A stretch of DNA of 64,000 nt from Streptomyces sp. SAJ15 (GTDB lineage Bacteria > Actinomycetota > Actinomycetes > Streptomycetales > Streptomycetaceae): the NCBI RefSeq assembly GCF_007595705.1, contig NZ_NISY01000002.1, positions 744,001 through 808,000 of the forward strand, read 5' to 3'. Positions 7,480 through 20,833 of the stretch are shown here, piece by piece. Every line of letters begins with the position of its first letter. Position 1 is the stretch's first letter. The position numbers were made by a program, and so were the translations under genes. Below the pieces are notes generated by a model. It was not told the origin of the DNA, did no database searches, and was given only the letters and a program-made list of their open reading frames with translations.

Positions 7480-10148
7480 TGGAGTCGGCTGAAATCCGCC
7501 GCCGCTGGCTGCGCTTCTTCGAAGAGCGCGGGCACACCGTCGTGCCGTCGGCGTCGCTCATCGCCGACGACCCGACCCTGCTGCTGGTCCCGGCGGGCAT
7601 GGTTCCGTTCAAGCCCTACTTCCTGGGCGAGGTCAAGCCGCCCTTCCCGCGCGCCACCAGCGTGCAGAAGTGCGTGCGCACCCCCGACATCGAAGAGGTC
7701 GGGAAGACCACCCGGCACGGCACGTTCTTCCAGATGTGCGGCAACTTCTCCTTCGGCGACTACTTCAAGGAAGGCGCCATCAAGCTCGCCTGGGAGCTGC
7801 TGACCACCTCGGTGGCCGACGGCGGCTACGGGCTGGAGCCGGAGAAGCTGTGGATCACCGTCTACCAGGACGACGACGAGGCCGAGCAGATCTGGCGGGA
7901 CGTCATCGGCGTCCCCGCCGAGCGCATCCAGCGCCTGGGCAAGAAGGACAACTTCTGGTCCATGGGCGTCCCCGGCCCCTGCGGCCCCTGCTCCGAGATC
8001 AACTACGACCGGGGCCCGGAGTTCGGCGTGGAGGGCGGCCCGGCCGTCAACGACGAGCGCTACGTGGAGATCTGGAACCTGGTCTTCATGCAGTACGAGC
8101 GGGGCGCGGGCACCGGCAAGGACGACTTCCCGATCCTGGGCGACCTGCCCAGCAAGAACATCGACACCGGTCTCGGTCTCGAGCGCCTCGCGATGATCCT
8201 GCAGGGCGTCCACAACATGTACGAGACCGACACCCTGCGCGTCGTGATGGACAAGGCCACCGAGCTGACCGGCGTCGCCTACGGCGCCGAGGCCGGCTCG
8301 GACGTGTCGCTGCGCGTGGTCGCCGACCACCTCCGCACCTCCACGATGCTCATCGGCGACGGCGTCACCCCCGGCAACGAGGGCCGCGGCTACGTGCTGC
8401 GCCGCATCATGCGCCGCGCCATCCGCAACATGCGGCTGCTGGGCGCCACCGGCCCGGTCGTCGGCGAGCTGCTCGACGTGGTCATCGAGACCATGGGGCA
8501 GCAGTACCCGGAGCTGGTCACCGACCGCAAGCGCATCGAGACCGTCGCGCTCGCCGAGGAGGCCGCCTTCCTCAAGACCCTCAAGGCCGGCACCAACATC
8601 CTCGACACCGCCGTCTCCGACACCCGGGCCGCCGGCGGCACGGTGCTCGCCGGCGACAAGGCGTTCCTGCTCCACGACACCTGGGGCTTCCCGATCGACC
8701 TCACCCTGGAGATGGCCGCCGAGCAGGGCCTGACCGTGGACGAGGACGGCTTCCGGCGCCTGATGAAGGAGCAGCGGGAGCGCGCCAAGGCCGACGCCCA
8801 GGCCAAGAAGCACGGCCACGCCGACATGTCCGGCTACCGCGAGATCGCCGACAGCGCCGGTGAGACCGACTTCATCGGCTACACCAGCACCGAGGGCGAG
8901 TCCACGGTCATGGGCATCCTCGTCGACGGCGTGCCCTCGCCCGCCGCCAGCGAGGGCGACGAGGTCGAGATCGTCCTCGACCGCACCCCGTTCTACGCCG
9001 AGGGCGGTGGCCAGATCGGCGACACCGGCCGCATCAAGCTGGACAACGGCGCCGTGGTCGAGGTCCGCGACTGCCAGAAGCCGGTGCCCGGCGTCTACGT
9101 CCACAAGGGCGTGGTCCAGGTCGGCGAGGTGACCGTGGGCGCCACCGGCCACGCGGCCATCGACGGCACCCGGCGGCGCGCCATCGCCCGCGCCCACAGC
9201 GCCACCCACCTCACCCACCAGGCGCTGCGCGACGCGCTCGGCCCCACGGCCGCCCAGGCCGGCTCCGAGAACCAGCCCGGTCGCTTCCGCTTCGACTTCG
9301 GCTCCCCGGCCGCCGTGCCGGGCGCCGTCCTCACCGACGTCGAGCAGAAGATCAACGAGGTGCTCTCCCGCGAACTCGACGTGCACGCCGAGGTCATGGG
9401 CATCGACGAGGCCAAGAAGCAGGGCGCCATCGCCGAGTTCGGCGAGAAGTACGGCGAGCGGGTCCGTGTGGTGACCATCGGCGACTTCTCCAAGGAGCTG
9501 TGCGGCGGTACGCATGTGCACAACACCGCCCAGCTGGGTCTGGTGAAGCTGCTCGGCGAGTCCTCCATCGGCTCCGGTGTGCGCCGCATCGAGGCCCTGG
9601 TCGGCGTGGACGCCTACAACTTCCTGGCCCGTGAGCACACCGTGGTGGCCCAGCTGACCGAGCTGGTCAAGGGCCGCCCGGAGGAGCTGCCGGAGCGGAT
9701 CTCCGGAATGCTCGCCAAGCTCAAGGACGCCGAGAAGGAGATCGAGAGGTTCCGCGCCGAGAAGGTGCTCCAGGCCGCCGCCGGGCTGGCCCAGGGCGCC
9801 AAGGACGTGGCCGGCGTGGCGGTCGTCACCGGCCAGGTGCCGGACGGCACCGGCGCCGACGACCTGCGCAGGCTGGTGTTGGACGTGCGCGGCCGGATCC
9901 CGGGTGACCGCCCGGTCGTGGTGGCGCTCTTCACCACGGCCAACGGCCGTCCGCTCACCGTCATCGCCACCAACGAGGCCGCCCGCGAGCGCGGCCTGAA
10001 GGCCGGCGACCTGGTGCGCGTCGCCGCCAAGACGCTGGGCGGCGGAGGCGGCGGCAAGCCTGACGTGGCTCAGGGCGGCGGCCAGAACCCGGCCGCCATC
10101 GGCGAGGCCGTCGAGGCGGTCGAGCGGCTCGTGGCCGGACAGGCGTGA
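7479..10148 (+). CDS. alaS: Alanyl-tRNA synthetase
   Basis: AlaRS charges tRNA-Ala and edits mischarged serine and glycine. The 889-residue protein has the class II catalytic core at the N-terminus ([13 protein letters not shown]…, [36 protein letters not shown]), the editing-domain zinc motifs AHSATHLTH near residue 575 and CGGTHVHNT near residue 675, and a glycine-rich C-terminal oligomerisation/C-Ala region ([16 protein letters not shown]) near 850. Length and motif order are normal. Its ATG overlaps the upstream stop codon and the ruvX start follows 4 bp after its end, so it reads as part of one transcript with its neighbours. Confidence 0.98.
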   Translation: MESAEIRRRWLRFFEERGHTVVPSASLIADDPTLLLVPAGMVPFKPYFLGEVKPPFPRATSVQKCVRTPDIEEVGKTTRHGTFFQMCGNFSFGDYFKEGAIKLAWELLTTSVADGGYGLEPEKLWITVYQDDDEAEQIWRDVIGVPAERIQRLGKKDNFWSMGVPGPCGPCSEINYDRGPEFGVEGGPAVNDERYVEIWNLVFMQYERGAGTGKDDFPILGDLPSKNIDTGLGLERLAMILQGVHNMYETDTLRVVMDKATELTGVAYGAEAGSDVSLRVVADHLRTSTMLIGDGVTPGNEGRGYVLRRIMRRAIRNMRLLGATGPVVGELLDVVIETMGQQYPELVTDRKRIETVALAEEAAFLKTLKAGTNILDTAVSDTRAAGGTVLAGDKAFLLHDTWGFPIDLTLEMAAEQGLTVDEDGFRRLMKEQRERAKADAQAKKHGHADMSGYREIADSAGETDFIGYTSTEGESTVMGILVDGVPSPAASEGDEVEIVLDRTPFYAEGGGQIGDTGRIKLDNGAVVEVRDCQKPVPGVYVHKGVVQVGEVTVGATGHAAIDGTRRRAIARAHSATHLTHQALRDALGPTAAQAGSENQPGRFRFDFGSPAAVPGAVLTDVEQKINEVLSRELDVHAEVMGIDEAKKQGAIAEFGEKYGERVRVVTIGDFSKELCGGTHVHNTAQLGLVKLLGESSIGSGVRRIEALVGVDAYNFLAREHTVVAQLTELVKGRPEELPERISGMLAKLKDAEKEIERFRAEKVLQAAAGLAQGAKDVAGVAVVTGQVPDGTGADDLRRLVLDVRGRIPGDRPVVVALFTTANGRPLTVIATNEAARERGLKAGDLVRVAAKTLGGGGGGKPDVAQGGGQNPAAIGEAVEAVERLVAGQA

Positions 10149-10152
10149 GGTC

Positions 10153-10626
10153 GTGACACTGATGCGACGCGGCCGACGCCTCGCGATCGACGTCGGGGAC
10201 GCCCGGATCGGGGTCGCCTCGTGCGACCCCGACGGGATCCTCGCCACGCCGGTGGAGACCGTGCCGGGACGCGACGTCCCGGCCGCCCACCGGCGCCTGG
10301 TGGCGATCGTCGAGGAGTACGAGCCGATCGAGGTCGTGGTCGGGCTGCCCCGCTCGCTCAGCGGGCGGGAGGGCCCGGCCGCGGCCAAGGTGCGGGCCTT
10401 CGCGCAGACGCTGGCCCGGCGCATCGCGCCGGTGCCGGTGCGGCTGGTTGACGAGCGTATGACAACCGTCACGGCGACCCAGGGAATGCGCGCTTCCGGA
10501 GTGAGCTCCAAGAAGGGCAGATCAGCCGTCGATCAGGCGGCCGCCGTGGTGATCCTGCAGAACGCGTTGGAGTCCGAACGAACGTCGGGGCGTCCTCCGG
10601 GTGAGGGCGTCGAGGTGGTCATGTGA
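10153..10626 (+). CDS. ruvX: Putative Holliday junction resolvase (YqgF/RuvX)
   Basis: The YqgF-family RNase H-fold nuclease is linked to pre-16S rRNA 5'-end processing and to Holliday junction cleavage. The 157-residue protein shows the catalytic AIDVGDARIGVA segment near the N-terminus, VVGLPRSLSG in the middle, and DERMTTVTA with the final DQAAAVVIL acidic motif. The GTG at 10153 follows alaS by 4 bp; an ATG at 10162 is an equally possible start, since the ribosome-binding site is not decisive. alaS–ruvX–mltG is a widely conserved order. Confidence 0.93.
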   Translation: MTLMRRGRRLAIDVGDARIGVASCDPDGILATPVETVPGRDVPAAHRRLVAIVEEYEPIEVVVGLPRSLSGREGPAAAKVRAFAQTLARRIAPVPVRLVDERMTTVTATQGMRASGVSSKKGRSAVDQAAAVVILQNALESERTSGRPPGEGVEVVM

Positions 10627-10723
10627 TCGCGATACGGTAACGTTCCGCGCGTTCAAGGCAACCGTTTGCCGTTCGCGTCACGAGCGCCCGGCCCGGCTGC
10701 CTCAGCGCGGCACTAGGGGATCG

Positions 10724-12469
10724 ATGACTGAGTACCACCGGGGCCAGGGCTCGCAACCGTGGCCCGCCGAGGATCCCCTGTCCGCGGACGCGGGATGGCA
10801 GGGTCAGCCGGCCGGGGCGGGACACGACGCGTACACCCAGGCTCCTTTTGCCCACGATCCGTATACCCAGGGTCCCTATGGGCAGGATGCGTACATGCAG
10901 GGTGCCTTCCCGAACGATCCCTACGGTCAGCCGCAGCAGTACCCCGACCAGCCGCAGGATCCCCACCAGCAGCAGTGGAACGGCCAGCAGGGCGGCGGCT
11001 ACCCGCAGCAGGCGCAGGCGGGGTACGGCGATGGGCAGGGCGGTCCCTACGGGGGCGGGCCCGACCCCGCCGATCCGTACGCCCGGCCCGTCGACCCCTA
11101 CGCCGGCGCGCAGCCCGACTACTACGCCACCCCGAACGCCTACCCGCCGCCCGAGCCGCCCTACGCCCGGGGGCAGGGCCCCCGGCAGGCCGACCACGCG
11201 GCACAGGGACAGCAGGCACCGCAGGCGGTCGCGGAACCCCCGGCCCCGGCGCGGGAGGGCGAGCGGGGCGACCTGGCCGACGGCGACGACGGGGACGACT
11301 CCTTCTTCCCCGAGGGCGGACGCGGCCGCTTCGTGGCCACGGACGAGGACGACGCGGACGAGGACGACGCCCCGGCCCCCGAGCGACGCGGCAAGAAGTC
11401 CAAGCGGCGCAACGGCATGGCCTGTCTGGTGGTCACCGTCGTCCTCGGCGGCTTCGTCGCCGGCGGCGGCTACTTCGCCTACGACTTCTGGAAGAGCCGC
11501 TTCGGCTCGCCCCCCGACTACTCCGGCCAGGGCACCGGAGAGGTCCAGATCGAGGTGCCCCAGGGCGCGGTCGGCAGCGAGATCGGCAACATCCTCCAGC
11601 GCGAGGGTGTGGTGAAGAGCACCGGCGCCTTCGTCGAGGCCGTGGAGAGCAGCGGCAAGGCCATCCAGCCCGGCACGTACACGCTGCGCAAGGAGATGTC
11701 CGCGGCGTCCGCGGTCCAGTTGATGACCGACCCGGCCAGCCAGAACGGGCTGATCGTCACCGAGGGCATGCGCAACGTCCAGGTGTACGCGGCGATCGAC
11801 AAGAAGATCGGCCTGAAGGCGGGCACCACCGCGGGCATCGCCGAGAACGAGGCCAAGAACCTCGGGCTGCCCGCCTGGGCCGACGACAACCCGCAGATCA
11901 AGGACCCGCTGGAGGGCTTCCTCTTCCCGTCCCGCTACAGCGTGGGCAAGGGCGCCAAGCCGGCCGAGGTGCTGCGGCAGATGGTCTCCCAGGCCAAGCA
12001 GCAGTACGCGAAGGTCGATCTGGAGGGCAAGTCCAAGAAGCTGGGGCTGAAGTCCCCGCTGCAACTGGTCACGGTCGCCAGCCTGGTGCAGGCCGAGGGC
12101 GTCACCCACGAGGACTTCCGGAAGATGGCCGAGGTCGTCTACAACCGGCTCAAGCCCACCAACACCGAGACCAACGGCAAGCTGGAATTCGACTCGACCT
12201 ACAACTACATCAAGAACCAGAGCAAGATCGACATCACCCTCGAAGAGATCAAGAACTACGACAACCCGTACAACACGTACTTCTACAAGGGCCTGCCGCC
12301 CGGCCCGATCGGCAACCCCGGCGCCGAGGCCCTGAACGCCGCGGTGGACCCGACCGACGAGGGCTGGTACTACTTCATCTCGTTCGACGGCAAGACCTCG
12401 AAGTTCACCAAGACCTACGCCGACCACAAGAAGCTGGTCGACGAGTTCAACCGACAGCGCGCCGACTAG
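10724..12469 (+). CDS. mltG: Endolytic murein transglycosylase MltG with long disordered N-terminus
   Basis: MltG (YceG) cleaves nascent glycan strands in the membrane-proximal wall and so sets glycan length. The 581-residue protein has a long cytoplasmic N-terminus (about 1–225) rich in Q, G, P and Y with repeats of the DPYTQGPYGQ kind, an acidic stretch near 195–215, one membrane helix at about 230–250 (CLVVTVVLGGFVAGGGY), and then an extracellular YceG domain with LysM-like and catalytic parts. The catalytic glutamate is in SLVQAEG near residue 456, with LEFDST and the GLPPGPIGNPG motif following. The ATG at 10724 is preferred; 41 upstream in-frame codons are not family-like. The long disordered extension is typical of streptomycete MltG. 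Confidence 0.93.
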   Translation: MTEYHRGQGSQPWPAEDPLSADAGWQGQPAGAGHDAYTQAPFAHDPYTQGPYGQDAYMQGAFPNDPYGQPQQYPDQPQDPHQQQWNGQQGGGYPQQAQAGYGDGQGGPYGGGPDPADPYARPVDPYAGAQPDYYATPNAYPPPEPPYARGQGPRQADHAAQGQQAPQAVAEPPAPAREGERGDLADGDDGDDSFFPEGGRGRFVATDEDDADEDDAPAPERRGKKSKRRNGMACLVVTVVLGGFVAGGGYFAYDFWKSRFGSPPDYSGQGTGEVQIEVPQGAVGSEIGNILQREGVVKSTGAFVEAVESSGKAIQPGTYTLRKEMSAASAVQLMTDPASQNGLIVTEGMRNVQVYAAIDKKIGLKAGTTAGIAENEAKNLGLPAWADDNPQIKDPLEGFLFPSRYSVGKGAKPAEVLRQMVSQAKQQYAKVDLEGKSKKLGLKSPLQLVTVASLVQAEGVTHEDFRKMAEVVYNRLKPTNTETNGKLEFDSTYNYIKNQSKIDITLEEIKNYDNPYNTYFYKGLPPGPIGNPGAEALNAAVDPTDEGWYYFISFDGKTSKFTKTYADHKKLVDEFNRQRAD

Positions 12470-12489
12470 AGGCCGGACAGAGAGAGCAG

Positions 12490-13341
12490 ATGTCTGACGA
12501 CCGCAGGGCGGCGGTGCTCGGCTCCCCGATCGCCCACTCCCTCTCGCCGGTGCTGCACCGCGCCGCCTACGCCGAACTCGGCCTGAGCGGCTGGACCTAC
12601 GGCCGCTTCGAGGTCGACGAGGCCGCGCTGCCGGGCTTCTTCGAGCGGCTCGGCACGCCCGGTGAGCTCGCCGGCGCGTGGGCGGGGCTGTCGCTGACCA
12701 TGCCGCTCAAGCGGACCGTCATACCCCTGCTCGACGCCGTCAGCGAGACCGCGGCCTCCGTCGAGGCGGTCAACACCGTGGTGTTCACCCCGGACGGGCG
12801 CCGGCTCGGCGACAACACCGACATCCCCGGCATGGTGGCCGCGCTGCGCGAGCGCGGCGTCGAGCGGGTGGAGCGCGCCGCCGTGCTGGGCGCCGGCGCC
12901 ACCGCCTCCTCCGCCCTCGCCGCGCTGGCCCTGGTCTGCGACGGGGAGGTCACCGCGTACGTCCGCTCCGCGGAGCGCGCCGCCGAGATGCGGCAGTGGG
13001 GGGAGCGGCTCGGAGTGGCGGTGCGCACCGCCGACTGGGAGCGGGCAGCCGAGGCGTTCGACGCCCCCCTGACCATCGCGACCACCCCGGCGGGCGCCAC
13101 CGACGCCCTGGCCGCCGCCGTCCCCGAGCGCCCGGGTGCGCTCTTCGACGTGCTCTACGACCCGTGGCCCACCCCGCTCGCCGCCGCCTGGTCGGCGCGT
13201 GGCGGCGCCGTCGTCGGCGGGCTCGACCTGCTGGTGCACCAGGCCGTGCTCCAGGTCGAGCAGATGACCGGCCGCGGGCCGGCGCCGCTGGCCGCGATGC
13301 GCGCGGCGGGCGAGGCCGCGCTGGCGGCGCGCGCTTCCTGA
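12490..13341 (+). CDS. aroE: Shikimate dehydrogenase
   Basis: AroE reduces 3-dehydroshikimate to shikimate with NADPH. In the 283-residue protein the shikimate-binding serines are in SLS (17–19), the catalytic lysine is K74 in TMPLKR, N95 and D111 complete the substrate site (VNT and NTD), and GAGATA at 134–139 is the NADP-binding glycine loop. The ATG at 12490 follows mltG by 20 bp with an AGAGAG-type ribosome-binding site. The same frame stays open far upstream inside mltG, but that part is a shadow. It is the first of five shikimate-pathway genes in a row. Confidence 0.95.
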   Translation: MSDDRRAAVLGSPIAHSLSPVLHRAAYAELGLSGWTYGRFEVDEAALPGFFERLGTPGELAGAWAGLSLTMPLKRTVIPLLDAVSETAASVEAVNTVVFTPDGRRLGDNTDIPGMVAALRERGVERVERAAVLGAGATASSALAALALVCDGEVTAYVRSAERAAEMRQWGERLGVAVRTADWERAAEAFDAPLTIATTPAGATDALAAAVPERPGALFDVLYDPWPTPLAAAWSARGGAVVGGLDLLVHQAVLQVEQMTGRGPAPLAAMRAAGEAALAARAS

Positions 13342-13558
13342 CGACCCCGCGCCCCGGCGCCCGGTGGGGCGCGTCAGGCCGCCAGGCGCGGCCGGAGGCG
13401 TCCACGTTCGCGTCCACTGACTGGACCGTGTGCCGGTGTGACAGGCCGGACGTGGGAGGATCGAGGTGGCGGACCAGGGCCGCGCGCCCCCGGCGGAGGC
13501 CGGGAGGTGCCCCCGGGTCGCGCCGCCGTATGCCGAGGCGCGAGCAAGAGGAGCACCG

Positions 13559-16840
<3,282 letters not shown>

Positions 16841-17000
16841 CGGTGTAGGCGGGTCAGTACGGGCAGCAGGTGGTCGCTCCGGCCGTGCACACAGCGGCGG
16901 TCGGGGCGGGTACCGTTCGGTGGAGACCGGCCGGAGGGCCGTGTTCACCACGCGAGAACCGCCTGACAAGACCCGCCTGTACGAGACGGAGTGCCACCGG

Positions 17001-17873
17001 ATGCAGCACGCAGTGGGGGCCCCGCTGCCACCGCCCCACGGGCCAGGGCAGCCACCCGGTGTCGGCTGGAACCAGGGCGCGCCCCAGGGCGCCGGCCACG
17101 GTGCGACGCATGGTGCCCCCCAGGGCACCGGCCAGGGCGCGGGACACCATCCCGTGCCGCCGCCCGCCCATCCGTCCGGGCCGCCCACCGACCCCGCGAT
17201 GATGACGGGACACGTCCCGCTGCCGCCCGGCGGGCCGGTGCAGCCCGCCCCGCCTCAGCCGCACCCTCCGGTGGGCGCCGCCGCCCCGGCCGCCACCGCG
17301 GTGGCCGACCCCTCCCAGGCGGCGGTCGCGGTGCTCCTCATCGGCCCGGCGGGAGCCGGCAAGACGACCGTCGCCCGGCACTGGGCGGACCGCCGGCGGG
17401 TGCCGACCGCCCACGTCAGCCTGGACGACGTCCGCGAGTGGGTGCGGTCCGGCTTCGCCAACCCGCAGTCGGGGTGGAACGACAACTCCGAGGCGCAGTA
17501 CCGGCTGGCGCGCCGCACCTGCGGTTTCGCCGCCCGGAACTTCCTGGCCAACGGCATCTCCTGCATCCTCGACGACGCCGTCTTCCCGGACCGCCCGGTC
17601 GTCGGCCTCGGCGGCTGGAAGCGGCACGTCGGCCCCGGGCTGCTGCCGGTGGTGCTCCTGCCCGGCCTGGAGATCGTCCTGGAGCGGAACGCGGCGCGCA
17701 GCGGCAACCGGCGGCTCAGCGACGAGGAGGTCGCCCGCATCCACGGCCGGATGGCCGGCTGGTACAGCTCCGGCCTGCCCATCATCGACAACTCCGGCTA
17801 TGACGTGGCCACCACCGCCCGCGTCCTCGACGACGTGATCACCCGCTCGATAGCCAGCCCGCCGAGCTGGTAG
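17001..17873 (+). CDS. P-loop AAA_33-type ATP-binding protein with proline-rich N-terminus
   Basis: This 290-residue protein has a proline/glycine/histidine-rich first 105 residues and a kinase-like P-loop domain from about 108 to 285. Walker A GPAGAGKTT is at 115–123, SLDDVREWVRSGF follows, then CILDDAVFPDR, and the arginine-rich ERNAARSGNRRLSDEEVARIHGRM lid. The layout resembles small-molecule or nucleic-acid kinases of the AAA_33 group, but the substrate cannot be told. The ATG at 17001 is preceded by a GACGGAG-like site; a GTG at 16920 would add 27 residues. It sits between the aro genes and the M24 gene, as in other streptomycetes. Confidence 0.72.
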   Translation: MQHAVGAPLPPPHGPGQPPGVGWNQGAPQGAGHGATHGAPQGTGQGAGHHPVPPPAHPSGPPTDPAMMTGHVPLPPGGPVQPAPPQPHPPVGAAAPAATAVADPSQAAVAVLLIGPAGAGKTTVARHWADRRRVPTAHVSLDDVREWVRSGFANPQSGWNDNSEAQYRLARRTCGFAARNFLANGISCILDDAVFPDRPVVGLGGWKRHVGPGLLPVVLLPGLEIVLERNAARSGNRRLSDEEVARIHGRMAGWYSSGLPIIDNSGYDVATTARVLDDVITRSIASPPSW

Positions 17874-17923
17874 CCGAAAACGCGGGCGCGGACGGGGAGG
17901 ACGGTGCGGCCCCACCCGCGGCC

Positions 17924-18017
17924 GGCGCCCGCCCCCGACCGGAGCCGGCGCCCGCCCCCGACCGGAGCCGGCATCCGCCCCCCGACCGGGGCTGGCATCC
18001 GCACCGGAGCCGGGATG
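17924..18017. repeat. 23-bp tandem repeat between P-loop gene and M24 gene
   Basis: Two identical 23-bp units (17924–17946 and 17947–17969) are followed by two degenerate units with GGCATCCG starts, filling most of the 202-bp gap. The unit is centred on GACCGGAGCC. No gene is visible in the gap. Confidence 0.8.
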
Positions 18018-18075
18018 CGCCCGTACGGCCGACTCCAACCAGCCGTGTCGCGCGGTGAACCGTACGCTCGGAAGC

Positions 18076-19203
18076 ATGTCCGAGGTGTACGCGGCCCGAC
18101 GTACGCGCCTCCGCGAGCGGTTCGCCGCGGCGGGCAGTGAGGCCGCCCTGGTCTCCCGGTCGGCGAATGTGCGCTATCTGTGCGGGGCCGCCCCGCACGG
18201 GTCGGCGCTGCTGCTGATGCCGGAGCCGGGGCCGGGGCGGGATGCGGTCGACCTGTTGCTCTGCCCGCCGGACCCGGCGGCGGAGCTGGTGGGCGACCGC
18301 CCCGACGAGGAGGTGCGCGTCGTCGCGGTGCCCGCGGCGGGTGGCGACGCGGCGGTGGCCGGGGCCGGCATGGCGGCGGAGGCCGGCGCGGGCTCACTCG
18401 CCGTGGAGGAGCACGATCTGAGCGTGGCCCGGCACCGGGCCCTCGCCGCGGCCGCCCCACGGCTGCGCCTCACCGATCTGGACTGCGCGGTGGAGCAGCA
18501 ACGCGTGGTCAAGGACGAGTCGGAGATCGCCGCGCTGCGGATCGCCGCCGAGATCTCCGACCAGGCCCTCGGCGAGCTGTTGGAGTCGATCCTGGTGGGC
18601 CGCACGGAGCGCCATCTGGCGCTGGAGCTGGACCGTCGACTGATCGACCACGGGGCGACCGGTCCGGCCTTCCCCACCATCGTCGGTTCGGGTCCGCACG
18701 CCGGGCGCGCCGGGCACATACCCACCGACCGACGGGTCGAGGAGGGCGACTTCCTGTGCATCTGTCTGGGGGCGAACTACCGGGGCTACCGCTGTGAGGT
18801 GGGCCGTACGTTCGTCATCGGCACCTCGCCGGCCGACTGGCAGATCGAGCTGTACGAGCTGGTCTTCGCAGCCCAGCGGGCCGGGCGGGAGACGCTGCTG
18901 CCCGGGGTGGAGTACCGCGAGGTGGACCGCGCGGCGCGCCAGGTGCTGGAGGCCGCGGGCCACGGCGAGGGGTTCGGCGCGCGCACCGGGCACGGCGTGG
19001 GCCTCGAAAGAGACGAGGAGCCGAGGCTCGCACCGTCAGCCATGGGTAAACTGGACGCTTGCGTGCCGGTCACCGTCGAACCGGGGGTCCACCTCCCCGG
19101 GCGGGGCGGTGTCCGGATCGATGACACACTCGTCGTCCGCCCCGAGGCGGATGGCGGACCCGAGCTACTCACCATCACGACCAAGGAGCTGCTCGCGCTG
19201 TAG
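18076..19203 (+). CDS. M24-family Xaa-Pro peptidase-like protein with altered metal site
   Basis: The 375-residue protein has the creatinase N-terminal domain (about 1–130) and an M24 pita-bread domain (about 145–370). Landmarks are [69 protein letters not shown] and RIDDTLVV. In PepP-type enzymes the metal and catalytic residues are D, D, H, H, E, E. Here the first D is a cysteine (CICLG), the second is E (CEVGR), the HGVGL histidine and EPG glutamate remain, the catalytic H is D (ERDEE), and the last E is D (RIDD). Annotation as an active dipeptidase is thus doubtful. The ATG at 18076 has a GGAAG-like site. It is 65 bp upstream of efp, a common bacterial pairing. Confidence 0.8.
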   Translation: MSEVYAARRTRLRERFAAAGSEAALVSRSANVRYLCGAAPHGSALLLMPEPGPGRDAVDLLLCPPDPAAELVGDRPDEEVRVVAVPAAGGDAAVAGAGMAAEAGAGSLAVEEHDLSVARHRALAAAAPRLRLTDLDCAVEQQRVVKDESEIAALRIAAEISDQALGELLESILVGRTERHLALELDRRLIDHGATGPAFPTIVGSGPHAGRAGHIPTDRRVEEGDFLCICLGANYRGYRCEVGRTFVIGTSPADWQIELYELVFAAQRAGRETLLPGVEYREVDRAARQVLEAAGHGEGFGARTGHGVGLERDEEPRLAPSAMGKLDACVPVTVEPGVHLPGRGGVRIDDTLVVRPEADGGPELLTITTKELLAL

Positions 19204-19268
19204 CCTACGGGCCGCCGCGCGCGGCATCTTCTGGTCCCATCAGCTGCAGTCCAGGAGATTCCGCAACC

Positions 19269-19835
19269 GTGGCATCCACGAACGACCTCAAGAACGGCAT
19301 GGTGCTCAAGCTCGAAGGCGGCCAGCTCTGGTCCGTCGTCGAGTTCCAGCACGTCAAGCCCGGCAAGGGCCCCGCCTTTGTCCGTACCAAGCTCAAGAAC
19401 GTGCTTTCCGGCAAGGTCGTCGACAAGACCTTCAACGCCGGCGTGAAGGTCGAGACGGCCAACGTCGACAAGCGCGGTATGCAGTTCTCGTACATGGACG
19501 GCGAGTACTTCGTCTTCATGGACATGGACACCTACGACCAGCTGCACATCGACCGCAAGACCGTCGGTGAGGCCGCCAACTTCCTCATCGAGGGCTTCGA
19601 GGCCGTCGTGGCGCAGAACGAGGGCCAGGTGCTCTACGTCGAGCTCCCGGCCGCCGTCGAGCTCACCATCCAGCACACCGAGCCGGGCGTCCAGGGCGAC
19701 CGCTCCACCGGCGGCTCCAAGCCGGCCACGCTGGAGACCGGCTACGAGATCCAGGTCCCGCTGTTCATCACGACCGGCGAGAAGATCAAGGTCGACACCC
19801 GTTCCGGCGAGTACCTCGGCCGGGTGAGCAGCTAA
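19269..19835 (+). CDS. efp: Translation elongation factor P
   Basis: EF-P relieves ribosome stalling at polyproline stretches. The 188-residue protein has the three-domain EF-P pattern; the tip of domain I reads KPGKGPAF with the lysine at position 33. This PGKGP loop is the form described for the actinobacterial subfamily that works with an unmodified lysine, in keeping with no epmA/epmB-like gene nearby. The GTG start has AGGAG 11 nt upstream. nusB follows 2 bp after its stop. Confidence 0.97.
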   Translation: MASTNDLKNGMVLKLEGGQLWSVVEFQHVKPGKGPAFVRTKLKNVLSGKVVDKTFNAGVKVETANVDKRGMQFSYMDGEYFVFMDMDTYDQLHIDRKTVGEAANFLIEGFEAVVAQNEGQVLYVELPAAVELTIQHTEPGVQGDRSTGGSKPATLETGYEIQVPLFITTGEKIKVDTRSGEYLGRVSS

Positions 19836-19837
19836 CC

Positions 19838-20272
19838 GTGGCCGCCCGTAACAAGGCCCGGAAGCGTGCCTTCCAGATCCTCTTCGAGGCCGACCAGCGC
19901 GGCAGCTCCGTGCGGAACGTCCTCGCCGACTGGATCCGCCATTCCCGGACCGACGACCGGCAGCCGCCGGTCACCGAGTACACGATGCGGCTGGTCGAGG
20001 GGTACGCGGAGCACGTCTCCCGGATCGACGAGCTGATCGCCACCTATGCGGTGGGCTGGACGCTGGACCGGATGCCGGTCGTCGACCGCAACATCCTCCG
20101 GCTCGGAGCGTACGAGCTGATCTGGGAAGACGAGACCCCGGACGCCGTGGTGATCGACGAGGCGGTGCAGCTCGCCAAGGAGTTCTCCACGGACGACTCC
20201 CCGTCCTTCGTGAACGGCCTCCTCGGTCGGCTCAAGGAGCTCAAGCCCAGCCTCCGTCGCGAGGAGCAGTAG
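19838..20272 (+). CDS. nusB: Transcription antitermination factor NusB
   Basis: NusB pairs with NusE (S10) on boxA RNA in rRNA antitermination. The 144-residue helical protein contains the N-terminal KARKRAFQILFEAD RNA-binding region and DRNILRLGAYELIWEDETP with VIDEAVQLAKEFS near the C-terminus, all standard. The GTG start lies 2 bp after efp, so the two are cotranscribed. A strong hairpin lies about 36 bp beyond its stop. Confidence 0.97.
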   Translation: MAARNKARKRAFQILFEADQRGSSVRNVLADWIRHSRTDDRQPPVTEYTMRLVEGYAEHVSRIDELIATYAVGWTLDRMPVVDRNILRLGAYELIWEDETPDAVVIDEAVQLAKEFSTDDSPSFVNGLLGRLKELKPSLRREEQ

Positions 20273-20308
20273 CCGCCGCTCGCGGCGCACGGCGACCGAT
20301 GGCAGTCG

Positions 20309-20354
20309 AGCGGGCCCGGTGCCCCCACCCACGGGTGGAGGCGCCGGGCCCGCT
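20309..20354 (+). terminator. Hairpin terminator after nusB
   Basis: A long GC-rich inverted repeat starting AGCGGGCCCGGTGCC and ending GGCGCCGGGCCCGCT, with a short CCCACGGG-type inner stem, lies 36 bp past the nusB stop. It has no long T-run, as is usual in streptomycetes, and is the likely end of the efp–nusB transcript. Confidence 0.75.
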
Positions 20355-20677
20355 CGTGTTTCCGCGGGGACTTCGCGGGCCGGGGCCCGCGAAGAGACAG
20401 GCCGGGAGCGTTGGGCCGATCGAGCGGGCGCGCCGGCCGAGTGCCCTCGCATGATGTGCGCACGCGGCTCCGTCGCCGCGATCGCCGGCGTCGTCGGCTA
20501 CGGCCGGTCGGTCGCACCGGCCGTAGCCGGGTCTCGGGGCCGCGCCCAGGGCCGGCGGGGGCCCGTCCCGCCCCTGGGCGGGCGTGGCCTCGTTCCGGCT
20601 CCTGGGCGGGCCCTCCGGGGCTCGTGGGACCCGGGTGGCCTCCGGTGCTCGGGCGGTGACTTCCGGGGCGTGGAAAA

Positions 20678-20727
20678 GCCGCCGGGGGCGGTGGAGGCCC
20701 GTGCTGGCCTCCACCGCCCCCGGCGGC
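20678..20727 (-). terminator. Rho-independent terminator of bldD
   Basis: A perfect 22-bp stem (20678–20699 with 20706–20727) encloses a 6-nt loop. Read on the minus strand it is followed directly by TTTT, giving a classical intrinsic terminator about 106 bp beyond the bldD stop codon. Confidence 0.88.
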
Positions 20728-20833
20728 ACGTTTCTGCAGATCTCCCGGACCCTGGTTTCGCCGGCTCGTCGGCCGACGACGGCACCGGGGATCGGCACTC
20801 CGACGTCGAACGTCGAACGTCGACGCGTGAGCG

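Larger units (their letters stand above)
20273..20833. other. Convergent intergenic gap with three hairpins
   Basis: The 561-bp gap between the ends of nusB and bldD carries no gene that I can support. It holds three inverted repeats (20309–20354, 20371–20394 with a 10-bp stem and 4-nt loop, and 20678–20727) and short GTCGAAC direct repeats at about 20806–20823. Confidence 0.6.

Noticed and set aside
7077..10511. An 1144-codon minus-strand open frame across alaS
   Set aside because: It is antisense to alaS with no recognisable domain; AlaRS motifs on the plus strand are complete.
10759..12489. An upstream extension that would fuse mltG-region codons to aroE
   Set aside because: The frame is simply open; the real aroE start at 12490 has a ribosome-binding site and the upstream part is MltG in another frame.
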